64,000 nucleotides of DNA. It comes from Rhizobium album. GTDB taxonomy: Bacteria; Pseudomonadota; Alphaproteobacteria; Rhizobiales; Rhizobiaceae. Shown here piece by piece: positions 55,852-64,000 of the stretch. Every line of letters begins with the position of its first letter. The first letter of the stretch is position 1. The stretch lies in the NCBI RefSeq assembly GCF_003122325.1, contig NZ_QFBC01000002.1:310001-374000 (forward strand), written 5' to 3'. Both the position numbers and the translations under genes were made by a program. The notes below the pieces were generated by a model. The model was not told the DNA's origin. It saw only the letters and a list, made by a program, of their open reading frames with translations, and made no database searches.

Positions 55852-57015
55852 TTATAGCAATTCGCTGGGGTCGAAGTTCACGACGACTTCGCTCCAGGCG
55901 TCATATTTGTCGCGCGGCAGGTTCTTGAACGGGCGCGACTTCATGATGGCGCGCAAGGCGCTGCCTTCGAGGGTTCGGCGGGCCGTTTCCGATCCACCGG
56001 AGGCGACCACTTGCGGATCGCCAATGATATCGCCGGTCTCGTCGAGCTTCATCGTCACGCGGACCACCACGCCATCGGCGCCTTCGATCCCGGCAATGAC
56101 CGACCAGTTGTTCTCGATCTGGCCGCGCAGGGCGTCCATCTCGCTCTGGCTCAGCTTCGAGCCGCCGGTGGTCTTCTTGGTTCCAAGAGCCGCCGTCTCG
56201 GTCGATCGTTTCGCACCGGTCGACTTGGCGTCGGTCTTGTTCAAGAGGCTTGCAATGTCGTCGGCGTTAAAATCGCTCTGCTTGGAGGATTTCGATTTCG
56301 CCGTCTCCTGCTTCTTCTTGTCTTCCTTGCTCTTGTCGTCGGAATTCTTGTTGGCCGTCTCGGTCTTCTTTTTCTCGACCGGCTTTTCCTCCGCCTTCTT
56401 CGTCTCGGGCGTCGGCTTTTCTTCGGCGGTCTTCTTCTCTTCCGGTTTCTTTTCCTGCAGCGGCTTGGCGACGGGCACCGGCACGTTTTCCGGCAGCGCT
56501 TCTTCAGCGGTTTCCGTCGGCGTCGGCTCCGGCGTCGTTTCGGCCTTCACTTCCGGCTTCGGATCAGGCTTGACCTCCTCCTTGGGTTCGGTCTTCAGCG
56601 CCACTTCCTGGCTGGCGGCAGCTTCCTGTTCCTGCTGGATTTCCTTGATCTCGTTGGCGACGTCGTCCTGCTGCGGCAAGACCTTCTCCACCTTTTCGGG
56701 GGCGGCGGCCGTCTCGATGTTCGAGGGCTTGGTGATCGGCACCGGGGCGCTCTTCAGGTCGACGTCGTTGTCGCCGGCATTTTCGGCATTCTCGACGGTC
56801 GAGGGCTTGGTCGTCGGAATAGGCGCAGCCTTCTCCTTCATCTCGGCCTTCTCGTCACCCTGCTGTGTCTGGGTGATCGATTCGACCGGAATGATATCGA
56901 CAGGCAACGCCTCGACATCGGCCACTTCAAAGGAAGCCGGGGCGCCGATGGAAACCAGCGCCGCGGCCAGAAGAAGGCCGTGCAGAATACCTGATGCGAC
57001 AACACTACCCTTCAT
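55852..57015 (-). CDS. tolA: Tol-Pal system protein TolA
   Basis: A 387-residue protein. N-terminal membrane helix ([19 protein letters not shown]), then a long Lys/Glu/Pro-rich periplasmic linker (residues about 50-275, many EEKP, KPEVK and TPEP repeats) and a C-terminal globular domain ([38 protein letters not shown]). It spans the periplasm between TolQR and TolB/Pal. Linker length varies between species; here it is long. Confidence 0.93.
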   Translation of the reverse strand: MKGSVVASGILHGLLLAAALVSIGAPASFEVADVEALPVDIIPVESITQTQQGDEKAEMKEKAAPIPTTKPSTVENAENAGDNDVDLKSAPVPITKPSNIETAAAPEKVEKVLPQQDDVANEIKEIQQEQEAAASQEVALKTEPKEEVKPDPKPEVKAETTPEPTPTETAEEALPENVPVPVAKPLQEKKPEEKKTAEEKPTPETKKAEEKPVEKKKTETANKNSDDKSKEDKKKQETAKSKSSKQSDFNADDIASLLNKTDAKSTGAKRSTETAALGTKKTTGGSKLSQSEMDALRGQIENNWSVIAGIEGADGVVVRVTMKLDETGDIIGDPQVVASGGSETARRTLEGSALRAIMKSRPFKNLPRDKYDAWSEVVVNFDPSELL

Positions 57016-57025
57016 AGCGTCCCGT

Positions 57026-57481
57026 TCACTTACTCTGTTCTTGCAACGTGACCAAACCGATGTTCTTGAAGCCGGCCGAGGAAATGCGGGCCATGACCTG
57101 CATCACCGTGCCGTAACCCGCATTGGTATCGCCGCGGACATAGATACGTTCGTTGTAACCCGTCGTGGCGATCGCCTCGAGTTTCGGAACCACTTCGTCG
57201 ATGGCGATCTTGGTTTCCTGCAGGTAGATTTCACCGGCAGGATTGACCGAGACCGTGATCGGCTGCGTATCCGAGTTCATCGGCTTCGCCTGCGTTTCCG
57301 GCAGGTCGATCGGCACGCCGACCGTCATCATCGGCGCTGCCACCATGAAGATGATGAGCAACACCAGCATGACGTCGACCAGCGGCGTGACGTTGATTTC
57401 GCTGACCGGACCACCATGGCCGCCACCGCGACGACGGCGCTTGCCGCCGCCCGAGCCCTGTCCGCCTAGATTCATACCCAT
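57026..57481 (-). CDS. tolR: Tol-Pal system protein TolR
   Basis: A 151-residue ExbD-family protein with an N-terminal basic segment ([10 protein letters not shown]), one membrane helix with the proton-path Asp ([22 protein letters not shown]) and a periplasmic domain. It forms the motor with TolQ. It lies 10 nt ahead of tolA and 22 nt behind tolQ. Confidence 0.95.
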   Translation of the reverse strand: MGMNLGGQGSGGGKRRRRGGGHGGPVSEINVTPLVDVMLVLLIIFMVAAPMMTVGVPIDLPETQAKPMNSDTQPITVSVNPAGEIYLQETKIAIDEVVPKLEAIATTGYNERIYVRGDTNAGYGTVMQVMARISSAGFKNIGLVTLQEQSK

Positions 57482-57503
57482 GAGCTAAACTCCCGCCGGC
57501 CGA

Positions 57504-58223
57504 TCACTGTGCAGCCGCGCGAGGCTGCAGCTTCTCATCGATCTGGCGCGAAAGAATGGCAGAAAATTCGTCCGCGAAACCTTCCATGCGTGCCGACAGC
57601 TTGCCGGCGTCGCCGGAGAACTTGTTGTAGGCGATAACCGCCGGGATAGCGGCAACAAGGCCGATGGCGGTGGCGAGCAGCGCTTCGGCGATACCGGGCG
57701 CCACGACGGCGAGGTTGGTCGATTTGGAACCGGCGATCGCCTGGAACGAGGTCATGATACCGATGACCGTGCCGAACAGACCGACGAACGGACCGGCCGA
57801 ACCGATGGTGGCGAGCGACGACAGCCGCCCCGTCAGGTGTTCGGCTTCCCGCGCCAGTGTCACGTCCATGGCGCGGTCGATACGCATCTGCAGGCCGATC
57901 GGCGACCGGGCGCCGCGCTCGAAGCTCTTCTTCCATTCGCGCATCGCCGACACGAAGATGGCGCCGAGGCCGGTGTTCTGACGTTCCGAAAGCGTGCGAT
58001 ACAGCTCTTCAAGCGATTGCCCGGACCAGAAAACCTGCTCGAACTGGTCGAATTGGCGTCGGGCGCGGCCGAAGCTGATGTATTTGTCGATGACGATCGC
58101 CCACGTCCATACCGAAGCGCCGATCAGGCCGAGCATGACCAGCTTGACGACAAGACCTGCCTGCATGAAGAGTGCCCAGAGGCTGACGTCGTGCGTCGCG
58201 GCTTCCAATGCAACCTGTTCCAT
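57504..58223 (-). CDS. tolQ: Tol-Pal system protein TolQ
   Basis: A 239-residue ExbB-family protein; ATG 58223 (EQVALEAATHDV) is chosen because rhizobial TolQ begins in this way. Three membrane helices (WALFMQAGLVVKLVMLGLIGASVWTWAIVI; TIGSAGPFVGLFGTVIGIMTSF; ALLATAIGLVAAIPAVIAYN). It is the stator of the proton-driven TolQR motor. The gene is first of tolQRAB-pal. Confidence 0.95.
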   Translation of the reverse strand: MEQVALEAATHDVSLWALFMQAGLVVKLVMLGLIGASVWTWAIVIDKYISFGRARRQFDQFEQVFWSGQSLEELYRTLSERQNTGLGAIFVSAMREWKKSFERGARSPIGLQMRIDRAMDVTLAREAEHLTGRLSSLATIGSAGPFVGLFGTVIGIMTSFQAIAGSKSTNLAVVAPGIAEALLATAIGLVAAIPAVIAYNKFSGDAGKLSARMEGFADEFSAILSRQIDEKLQPRAAAQ

Positions 58224-58613
58224 AGATGTACAATCCCCGAATCCAAACGCCCGGTGCTTGACCGGGCGGTTCCAAAGTAATCCTGCAAGAAAGCCCCGGC
58301 GGCCACCGCTGGACACCCTGTCAAGCGAAACGTTCCAGCCTGCCTTCTTGCTGTCAAATTTGGTTAAAGGAAGGCGTGCAGCGCACAACATCCTTTGAAT
58401 TCCAGTAAGACACCATTATGGTTAAAAGAGTGTTAGTCTCTTAGCCGCCCGCCTCTGACGAGGCGGACTTGCAGCGGGCGTGGTCGAAGGGCGTAAAGGG
58501 TTGCGAGCGGCGCTCCTGTCGGGGCTTTGTCTTGCACCACGAAAACTTTACTTTCACGGTTTAGTTTATTTTGCAAGTGCTCAATGGCCGTGCGGCCATG
58601 CGAAAAACGCTTT
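58224..58613. other. Intergenic region between ybgC and tolQ
   Basis: 390 nt without a supported gene, expected to hold the tolQ promoter. A small hairpin CCGCCTC-tgac-GAGGCGG is at about 58449-58466, without a T-run. Nothing else was recognised. Confidence 0.5.
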
Positions 58614-59072
58614 TCAGCCTTGCGCGGCAACGCCGGTAAACTGCGCCGCCAGACCCTCCGGCAGGCGCCGCGGCCGCCCTTTCGCATTGATGACGGCGAT
58701 GATGACCCTTGCGGCGGTCAGCAGCGTCTCGCCGCGGCGGATTTCCTGCACCAGGATCATCTTGGCGCCGCCGGCCTTTTCCGTCCGCGTCAGGATCGTC
58801 ACCACGTCGTCCATGCGTGCGGGGCTCTTGAAGTCGATCTCCATGCGGTGGACGACGAAAACCAGCCCCTCTTCATCCACCGTCACCAGTCGGCTCTGCT
58901 CGACGCCGAGGCAGCGCAGGTAGTCGGTGCGGCCGCGTTCGAGGAAATGCAGGTAGCGGGCGTGATAGACGAGGCCCGAAAAATCCGTATCCTCATAATA
59001 GACGCGTTGAATGAGGCGGTGCCGCCCCTCCTCGCCGATCTCGCCGGAAAGCGGATGGTGATGCTCGTTCAT
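58614..59072 (-). CDS. ybgC: Tol-Pal-associated acyl-CoA thioesterase
   Basis: A 152-residue hotdog-fold thioesterase. The family signature YYEDTDFSGLVYHARYLHFLERGRTDYLR is near residues 25-55, containing the catalytic Asp (TDFSG). It hydrolyses acyl-CoA at the membrane and is encoded with tol genes in many Proteobacteria. Here it is followed by a long gap before tolQ. Confidence 0.94.
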   Translation of the reverse strand: MNEHHHPLSGEIGEEGRHRLIQRVYYEDTDFSGLVYHARYLHFLERGRTDYLRCLGVEQSRLVTVDEEGLVFVVHRMEIDFKSPARMDDVVTILTRTEKAGGAKMILVQEIRRGETLLTAARVIIAVINAKGRPRRLPEGLAAQFTGVAAQG

Positions 59073-59114
59073 GTCATGGTCTTTCCTGCAATGCCGGATC
59101 GGCGCTTCCGACCC

Positions 59115-59621
59115 TCAATCCAGATCGCCGTCGTGCCAGACGATGTGACGCGGGCTTTCCGGCAGGGTTTCGATCTCGCGGGCGAGGAAATAGGGCGGCA
59201 TGTCCAACGCCGCGACCGCCTCGCGGGTGGCGGGAACCCATTTGAACTCCAGCGCGCTCGACCCGTCCTGCACACGATGAACGATGTCGCAGGCGTGGAA
59301 AGGGAAGCTCTCCGGCAGCTCCATCAGGTAATAGAGGCCGTATTCGTGGCAGTCGGCCCCGTCGTAGTGGAAGAAATTCTCCACCGACCAGAGAAGCCGC
59401 CCTATGGTGGCGGCCACGCCAAGCTCCTCCTGCATTTCGCGCACCAGCGTGGCTTCAGACGTTTCGCCCAGTTCCGCCCGGCCGCCGGGTAGCGTCCAGA
59501 ACGTCTCATGCGTGGCGCGGTGCACGAGGAGATGGCCGTCGCGGAAGGCAAGCCCGGCCACCCGCATCTGGAAGACGCGGCCCTGCCCGTCATCCATGCG
59601 GATCATGCGGCGGGCACTCAT
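59115..59621 (-). CDS. Nudix hydrolase
   Basis: A 168-residue protein with a Nudix box ([24 protein letters not shown], fitting GX5EX7REUXEEXGU; residues about 46-70). The substrate cannot be predicted, since the family cleaves many nucleoside-diphosphate compounds. Its ATG overlaps the ruvB stop (ATGA), so it is cotranscribed and coupled to ruvB. Confidence 0.86.
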   Translation of the reverse strand: MSARRMIRMDDGQGRVFQMRVAGLAFRDGHLLVHRATHETFWTLPGGRAELGETSEATLVREMQEELGVAATIGRLLWSVENFFHYDGADCHEYGLYYLMELPESFPFHACDIVHRVQDGSSALEFKWVPATREAVAALDMPPYFLAREIETLPESPRHIVWHDGDLD

Positions 59622-60661
59622 TCGTCCTCCTCCAGGGAAAGGCGGAACTGCGCGGCCTCAAGCTCTTTCGGCGGCTGCAGGCCGAGATGTTTCCAGGCCG
59701 TCACCGTCAGCACCCGGCCACGCGGCGTGCGCTGGATGAAACCCTGCTGGATCATGTAGGGCTCGATGATATCCTCGATGGCGTCCCGCGGTTCGGACAG
59801 GCCGGCGGCGATCGTCTCGATGCCCACCGGTCCGCCACCGAAATTCACGGCGATCATGTTGAGGTAGCGCTTGTCGAGCTGGTCGAGCCCCATATTGTCG
59901 ACGAGCAGCCGCGTCAGCGCCTCATCAGCAATTTCGCGCGTCACGGCCTCCGCCCGCGCCACTTCGGCGAAATCGCGCACGCGGCGCAAGAGCCGTCCGG
60001 CGATGCGCGGCGTCCCCCGCGCCCGGCGGGCGATTTCGCGCGCACCGTCGTCGGTCATTCCGAGGCCCATCAGCCGGGCGCCGCGGCGGACGATGAGTTC
60101 CAGTTCCTCGACCGTATAAAAATTCAGCCGCACCGGAATGCCGAAACGGTCGCGCAGCGGCGTCGTCAGCAGGCCGAGGCGGGTGGTCGCCGCCACCAGC
60201 GTGAATTTCGACAGGTCGATCTTGACCGAACGCGCCGCCGGGCCTTCGCCGATGATCAGGTCGAGCTGGAAATCCTCCATGGCCGGATAGAGGATTTCCT
60301 CGACCGCCGGGTTGAGGCGATGGATCTCGTCGATGAACAGGACGTCGCGTTCCTCGAGATTGGTGAGCAGCGCCGCGAGGTCGCCCGCCTTGGCGATCAC
60401 CGGCCCCGAGGTCGAACGGAAGTTGACGCCGAGCTCTTTGGCCATGATCTGCGCCAGCGTCGTCTTGCCGAGGCCCGGCGGACCGACGAACAGCACGTGA
60501 TCCAGCGCCTCGCCGCGGTTCTTCGCCGCCTCGATGAAAATCTTCAGGTTGGCGCGCGCCTCCGCCTGGCCGGTGAACTCGTCGAGCGTCTGCGGGCGCA
60601 GCGTCGTGTCGAGGTCTTCACCGCGCTTTTCCGGCGAGATCAAACGGGCGGGATCGTTCAT
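59618..60661 (-). CDS. ruvB: Holliday junction branch migration ATPase RuvB
   Basis: A 347-residue AAA+ motor. Walker [10 protein letters not shown], Walker [10 protein letters not shown], the sensor region and the C-terminal winged helix ([40 protein letters not shown]) are visible. It drives branch migration with RuvA. ATG 60661 overlaps the stop of the PIN-domain gene by 4 nt (ATGA), an unusual arrangement for ruvAB. Confidence 0.97.
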   Translation of the reverse strand: MNDPARLISPEKRGEDLDTTLRPQTLDEFTGQAEARANLKIFIEAAKNRGEALDHVLFVGPPGLGKTTLAQIMAKELGVNFRSTSGPVIAKAGDLAALLTNLEERDVLFIDEIHRLNPAVEEILYPAMEDFQLDLIIGEGPAARSVKIDLSKFTLVAATTRLGLLTTPLRDRFGIPVRLNFYTVEELELIVRRGARLMGLGMTDDGAREIARRARGTPRIAGRLLRRVRDFAEVARAEAVTREIADEALTRLLVDNMGLDQLDKRYLNMIAVNFGGGPVGIETIAAGLSEPRDAIEDIIEPYMIQQGFIQRTPRGRVLTVTAWKHLGLQPPKELEAAQFRLSLEEDE

Positions 60662-61056
60662 GTCAAAAGTTCCATTCCGGGTATTGCCCTGGCGGCGGTC
60701 TTGTCGAAGGTTTTCGTCGCGCGGCAGCCCATCTCACGATTGCGCAAGGCAATGAATGCATCCGCAAACTCCACCTTCGAATTCCTCATAACATCCAGCG
60801 TTTCCTCGACGACCTGCTCGTCTTCGACCACAATATCGGCCGAGTCCAGTAACCCGGCAACGCCGTCCATGATATCGTCTCTCGTCAATCCCGATCGTCT
60901 GCGCAGGAACCATACAAACTCCATCAACGTGATGCGGTTGATATAGCCAGGCCCGATTTCGGGAAGCTTCTCGACCAGATCCTCGACCAGTTTGCATTGT
61001 TCGGGGTCGTCCTTGAGGAAGAGCCGGAGCAATATATTCGTATCCAGGCCGATCAT
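60658..61056 (-). CDS. PIN-domain toxin (VapC-like), chained to ruvB
   Basis: A 132-residue PIN-domain protein. The acidic residues are all in place: LDTN at residue 4-7, LMEF near 45, FADAFIA near 98-104 and KTFDKTAA near 115-122. VapC-type RNases cleave RNA and are neutralised by the partner. Its start overlaps the antitoxin stop and its stop overlaps the ruvB start, so it is inserted into the ruv operon and coupled to ruvB. Confidence 0.88.
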   Translation of the reverse strand: MIGLDTNILLRLFLKDDPEQCKLVEDLVEKLPEIGPGYINRITLMEFVWFLRRRSGLTRDDIMDGVAGLLDSADIVVEDEQVVEETLDVMRNSKVEFADAFIALRNREMGCRATKTFDKTAARAIPGMELLT

Positions 61057-61313
61057 TTCGGTTCCGTCAGCCGTTCGACGATCGCTTGCCCGACAACATC
61101 GTCGACCTCATCCAGCGTGAAGGAAGGACGTGCCGGATCGTGAAACCTGCCTGCGAGATCGATCGCCCGCCTGTTCTTGGCCTTCATGACGATCTCGCCG
61201 TTTCGATGGATGTAGCGGATCTTGTCGCCGGGCTTCAAATTGAGCAAGTTTCTCACCTCGACAGGCACCGTGGTCTGTCCCTTCGATGTCAAAGTGCCGT
61301 AATACACGCCCAT
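61053..61313 (-). CDS. AbrB/MazE-type antitoxin of PIN pair 1
   Basis: An 86-residue protein; ATG 61313 follows TAAGGAG. N-terminal SpoVT/AbrB swapped-hairpin domain (GTLTSKGQTTVPVEVRNLLNLKPGDKIRYI) and an acidic, disordered-looking C-terminus (DEVDDVVGQAIVERL) for toxin binding. It overlaps the toxin start. Expected to autoregulate the unit through the upstream promoter; operator not identified. Confidence 0.87.
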   Translation of the reverse strand: MGVYYGTLTSKGQTTVPVEVRNLLNLKPGDKIRYIHRNGEIVMKAKNRRAIDLAGRFHDPARPSFTLDEVDDVVGQAIVERLTEPK

Positions 61314-61368
61314 GGAAAATCTCCTTACAAAAATGAAATAGTAAGGAACGATTATAGGGTCAAGCAAA

Positions 61369-61986
61369 TCACTGCGCCAGTTCCCGCAAGCCCAGCCGAA
61401 TCAGCTTGGCACTGTCCGCCCCCTCGCCGCCGTTCTTGAGCGCCGCCGCAACCGCATTGGCTGCCTGATCGCGGGAGTATCCGAGATTTGTGAGCGCCGA
61501 GACGGCATCGGCGACCGGCGCCGGCGCCACGCCTTCCCCGAGTTCTTGCTTGAGGCCGATATTGGCGCCCATGTCACCGGCGAAGGCAGGGGCCTTGTTC
61601 TTGAGTTCGGTGACGATGCGCATCGCCACTTTCGGCCCGACGCCCGGTGCCCGCGACACGGCAGCCTTGTCCTGCAGGGCGATGGCATTGGCAAGCTCGG
61701 AAGGGGTCAAGGTCGACAGAACTGCCAGCGCCACCTTCGCACCGACGCCCTGGACGCTCTGCAACAGGTTGAACCATTCCCGCTCGAGCGCCGACAGGAA
61801 GCCGAAAAGCTTGAACTGGTCCTCGCGCACATAGGTCTCGATGAACAGCACCACCGCCTCGCCTGCCGAGCCGATCCGCGACAACGTCCGCGACGAGCAA
61901 TGGGCGACATAACAGACGCCGTGCACATCGACGAGCACATGGTCGTCGCCGATCTCGTCTATCACGCCCTTGAGTTTGCCGATCAT
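61369..61986 (-). CDS. ruvA: Holliday junction DNA helicase subunit RuvA
   Basis: A 205-residue protein; ATG 61986 chosen. N-terminal OB-fold ([26 protein letters not shown]), central HhH domain ([18 protein letters not shown] and [19 protein letters not shown]) and C-terminal domain III ([20 protein letters not shown]). It binds the four-way junction and loads RuvB. It is separated from ruvB by a toxin-antitoxin pair. Confidence 0.96.
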   Translation of the reverse strand: MIGKLKGVIDEIGDDHVLVDVHGVCYVAHCSSRTLSRIGSAGEAVVLFIETYVREDQFKLFGFLSALEREWFNLLQSVQGVGAKVALAVLSTLTPSELANAIALQDKAAVSRAPGVGPKVAMRIVTELKNKAPAFAGDMGANIGLKQELGEGVAPAPVADAVSALTNLGYSRDQAANAVAAALKNGGEGADSAKLIRLGLRELAQ

Positions 61987-61999
61987 GATGAGAATGCCT

Positions 62000-62413
62000 T
62001 CAGGGATGGGTTTCGGGGGAAATGAGATCGACCGTGGGAAAGTAGGAACGGTATCCCCTGGTATCCCGGGTGAGGATGGTGTAGCCGCGGATTGCCGCAT
62101 GGGCGCCGATCAGGAAATCCGGAAGAATACGGTCGTGCGCACCGCCTGACCGCCGGTATTTCCGAAAAGCGAGCCCTGCGGCGAAAGACGCCACCCAGGG
62201 AATGGCTTCGCGACGAAACTCATGGATGGGCAACAACATATCCACTTCGTCGATACTGTCGTAGCGATACGAGAATTCCGCATAAATGACGGGATTGATC
62301 AGGATCGGGCCGCCCCGGGCGGCGGCGAGGAGTTGCGAACGCGACCAGTGAAGCCATGCCGGATCGCGAACGGCAACATCCACCAGCACATTCGTATCGA
62401 CCAGCACAGCCAT
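62000..62413 (-). CDS. PIN-domain toxin (VapC-like), second pair
   Basis: A 137-residue PIN-domain protein; ATG 62413 (GTG 62428 is possible). Conserved acidic residues: [10 protein letters not shown] at the start, YAEFSYR in the middle, [10 protein letters not shown] and [11 protein letters not shown] near the end. It lies between ruvA and its antitoxin, 13 nt before ruvA. Sequence differs clearly from the first PIN protein, so the pairs are not a recent duplication. Confidence 0.86.
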   Translation of the reverse strand: MAVLVDTNVLVDVAVRDPAWLHWSRSQLLAAARGGPILINPVIYAEFSYRYDSIDEVDMLLPIHEFRREAIPWVASFAAGLAFRKYRRSGGAHDRILPDFLIGAHAAIRGYTILTRDTRGYRSYFPTVDLISPETHP

Positions 62414-62417
62414 GGCG

Positions 62418-62672
62418 TCATCGATCACGCGTGATCGACATCAATGCATCGGCATCGACATCCTGATCTCCCGACCCCTCCAACCGATCGAGTGCCTCCG
62501 CAAGCCGATCCAGCCGGGTACGATCTTCCACGTCCCGCGTGCTGTTCTTCGGCTCGACCACGAGCCGTCCACCGTCAATGGAAAAGACGACTTCGCTGTT
62601 CGGCGCTATGCCGACAAGCTCCCGCAAGTCGCGCGGAATGGTGACCTGGCCCTTGGATGTTACCCGCATCAT
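62418..62672 (-). CDS. AbrB-type antitoxin of PIN pair 2
   Basis: An 84-residue protein starting at ATG 62672 after AGGAGA. N-terminal AbrB domain (RVTSKGQVTIPRDLRELVGIAPNSEVVFSI), then an acidic helical C-terminus. It is immediately upstream of the PIN toxin gene, with 4 nt between, and downstream of ruvC by 55 nt. Confidence 0.85.
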   Translation of the reverse strand: MMRVTSKGQVTIPRDLRELVGIAPNSEVVFSIDGGRLVVEPKNSTRDVEDRTRLDRLAEALDRLEGSGDQDVDADALMSITRDR

Positions 62673-62727
62673 CGTTCTCCTGCACGGTAAGAATTATCCT
62701 TACCTTGGGAACAAGTCAAGAACAAAC

Positions 62728-63240
62728 CTATCCTGCGGCCGCCGCCAGCCGCAGTCTGGCGCCACCGCGATTGTGGGCGTGGCAGATGGCGATGGCCAGC
62801 GCGTCGGCGGCGTCGTTGCCCTTGAATGTCGCCTTCGGCATCAGGATCTTCAGCATCATATGGATCTGCTGCTTCTCGCCGTGCCCGACGCCGATCACCG
62901 CCTTCTTCACCGCATTCGGGGCATATTCGGCAACCGGCAGGCCGGCGCGGGCCGGCACCAGCATCACCACGCCGCGGGCCTGGCCGAGCTTCAGCGTCGC
63001 CACGGCGTCCTTGTTGACGAAGGTCTGTTCCACGGCCGCTTCGTCCGGCTTGTAGCTGTGCACCACGTCGGCCAGCCCGTCATGCAGCTGGCAGAGCCGC
63101 GAGGCCAGATCCATGTCGCCGTCCGACGTCACCGTGCCGGAGGCGACGAACTTCAGGGAATTTCCCAGGGCGTCGATGATTCCCCAGCCGGTGCGGCGCA
63201 ATCCGGGGTCGATACCGATGATTCGCGTGATGTTCTGCAT
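62728..63240 (-). CDS. ruvC: Crossover junction endodeoxyribonuclease RuvC
   Basis: A 170-residue enzyme that resolves Holliday junctions. The catalytic Asp in [13 protein letters not shown], Glu in [12 protein letters not shown] and the C-terminal acidic pair in [15 protein letters not shown] are all visible. It is the first gene of the leftward ruv group. Confidence 0.96.
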   Translation of the reverse strand: MQNITRIIGIDPGLRRTGWGIIDALGNSLKFVASGTVTSDGDMDLASRLCQLHDGLADVVHSYKPDEAAVEQTFVNKDAVATLKLGQARGVVMLVPARAGLPVAEYAPNAVKKAVIGVGHGEKQQIHMMLKILMPKATFKGNDAADALAIAICHAHNRGGARLRLAAAAG

Positions 63241-63437
63241 GCTCTACCCTACCCGTCTTGCGCTTTATGTGCCAGACAAAGGTGAACAAAGCAAAAACAT
63301 CGATGCTTCCTGCACCCTGTGTTTACCCTGAATTAAGCATGCGGGCCGAACATGGCGGATATTGAAACCTGTGTCGGCCGGCCCGACGCTTGCCCGCGGC
63401 AGGTCCTGCCGGTGGAGCCCATGTGCGGATCGAATAC

Positions 63438-64000
63438 ATGCAGCAACGACTCCACTCCTTGTCCTTCAAGGTGACAGCCATCTTCCTCTTGCTGACGATC
63501 GTTTCCGTCGGCGTGCTGAACGTGCTCGCCTATGTCAGCAGCAGCGGCATCTTCCAGCGCCAGGCGCTGAAATCGATGGAAAGCATCCTGGTGTTCCGCG
63601 GCGACATGCTGAAGGACCAGCTGGCGCAGCTGGAAAGCCAGGCCGTGTCGATCGCCAAGATCGAGGCGTTGCAGATGTCTATCACTTCGCTGCGCAGCGG
63701 CTGGAAAACCATCGAGAAGAATTCCGGCGATGCCGGCAAGGAACTCACCGGCGTCTTCGTCAGCGGCAACCCGAACTCCGCCGACCAGCGCGAAAAGCTG
63801 ATCAAGCCGGAAGGGCCGAGCGGCTTCTATTACTCCAGCCACGAGAAGACGCAGACCGAAGTCGCCGGCTTCCTCAAGGATTCCGCCTTCAGCGACCTGC
63901 TGATCGCCGATCTCGACGGCAACGTCATCTATTCCTACAAGAAGACCGATGCCTTTGCCCAGAACATCGCCGCCGGCGCATGGGCCGAACGCGGCATCGG
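63438..64000 (+). CDS. Methyl-accepting chemotaxis-type receptor, truncated by window end
   Basis: An open frame of 187 codons runs off the right edge. ATG 63438 is chosen; GTG 63423 is in frame upstream. The N-terminus has one membrane helix (FKVTAIFLLLTIVSVGVLNVLAYVSS) followed by a helical periplasmic domain with Gln/Glu-rich segments and a possible Cache-type fold (GDMLKDQLAQLESQAVSIAKIEALQMSI; FSDLLIADLDGNVIYSYKK, typical of these sensors). The signalling domain is outside the window, so the receptor call is inference. Confidence 0.72.
   Translation, partial: MQQRLHSLSFKVTAIFLLLTIVSVGVLNVLAYVSSSGIFQRQALKSMESILVFRGDMLKDQLAQLESQAVSIAKIEALQMSITSLRSGWKTIEKNSGDAGKELTGVFVSGNPNSADQREKLIKPEGPSGFYYSSHEKTQTEVAGFLKDSAFSDLLIADLDGNVIYSYKKTDAFAQNIAAGAWAERGI

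Overview
The window reads as a chromosomal segment of an alphaproteobacterium of the Rhizobiaceae (Rhizobium/Agrobacterium-like). The basis is the host gene content and order (ruvC-ruvA-ruvB, ybgC-tolQRAB-pal-cpoB-tilS-ftsH-glmM, serC-serA with a serC leader hairpin pair, alphaproteobacterial-type SerC and MnmA, tandem rhizobial outer-membrane beta-barrel proteins). The genus is inference; no rRNA or marker search was possible.

Positions 1 to about 37,022 are the right part of a prophage whose left end lies outside the window. A leftward late module runs from about 21.5 kb down to 1: small and large terminase, portal, scaffold-like protein, major capsid protein, head-completion and neck proteins, an acetyltransferase, a protein with an S74-type chaperone end, a virion protein carrying a lysozyme domain, another large virion protein and tail fibres. 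Head genes followed by internal-virion-type genes, with no tail tube, sheath or tape-measure gene seen, suggest a podovirus-like particle (inference). A small plus-strand island (2.7-4.6 kb) with a zinc-ribbon protein and two small membrane proteins interrupts it. From 21.5 to 29.6 kb, also leftward, are small membrane and exported proteins, a NusG-like protein, a ParB-like protein, an LPD29-type protein and a T7-type primase-helicase.

The control region is at 29.6-33.2 kb. A divergent Cro-like/CI-like pair shares repeated AATTCGAAT sites, and the same site occurs as a perfect 16-bp inverted repeat in front of a second helix-turn-helix gene. Next to it is a second immunity locus organised like immI of phage P22: a leftward Arc/Mnt-type ribbon-helix-helix gene, operators with the core CCACGGTGG, then a rightward short Arc-like gene and an AntA-type antirepressor. 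A chain of tiny overlapping rightward genes (33.2-35.4 kb) leads to a large serine recombinase whose last codons lie inside a tRNA-Met(CAT) gene, marking the attachment site.

From 37.1 kb to the end the host genes are nearly all leftward: mnmA; serC-serA; two outer-membrane proteins; a LuxR-type regulator; small exported proteins; glmM, ftsH, tilS; cpoB, pal, tolB, tolA, tolR, tolQ and ybgC; then a Nudix hydrolase and ruvB, ruvA and ruvC. Two AbrB-antitoxin/PIN-toxin pairs are interleaved between the ruv genes, one translationally chained to ruvB. The window ends inside a rightward chemoreceptor-like gene. Clear intrinsic terminators close the serA, glmM, ftsH and pal transcription units.
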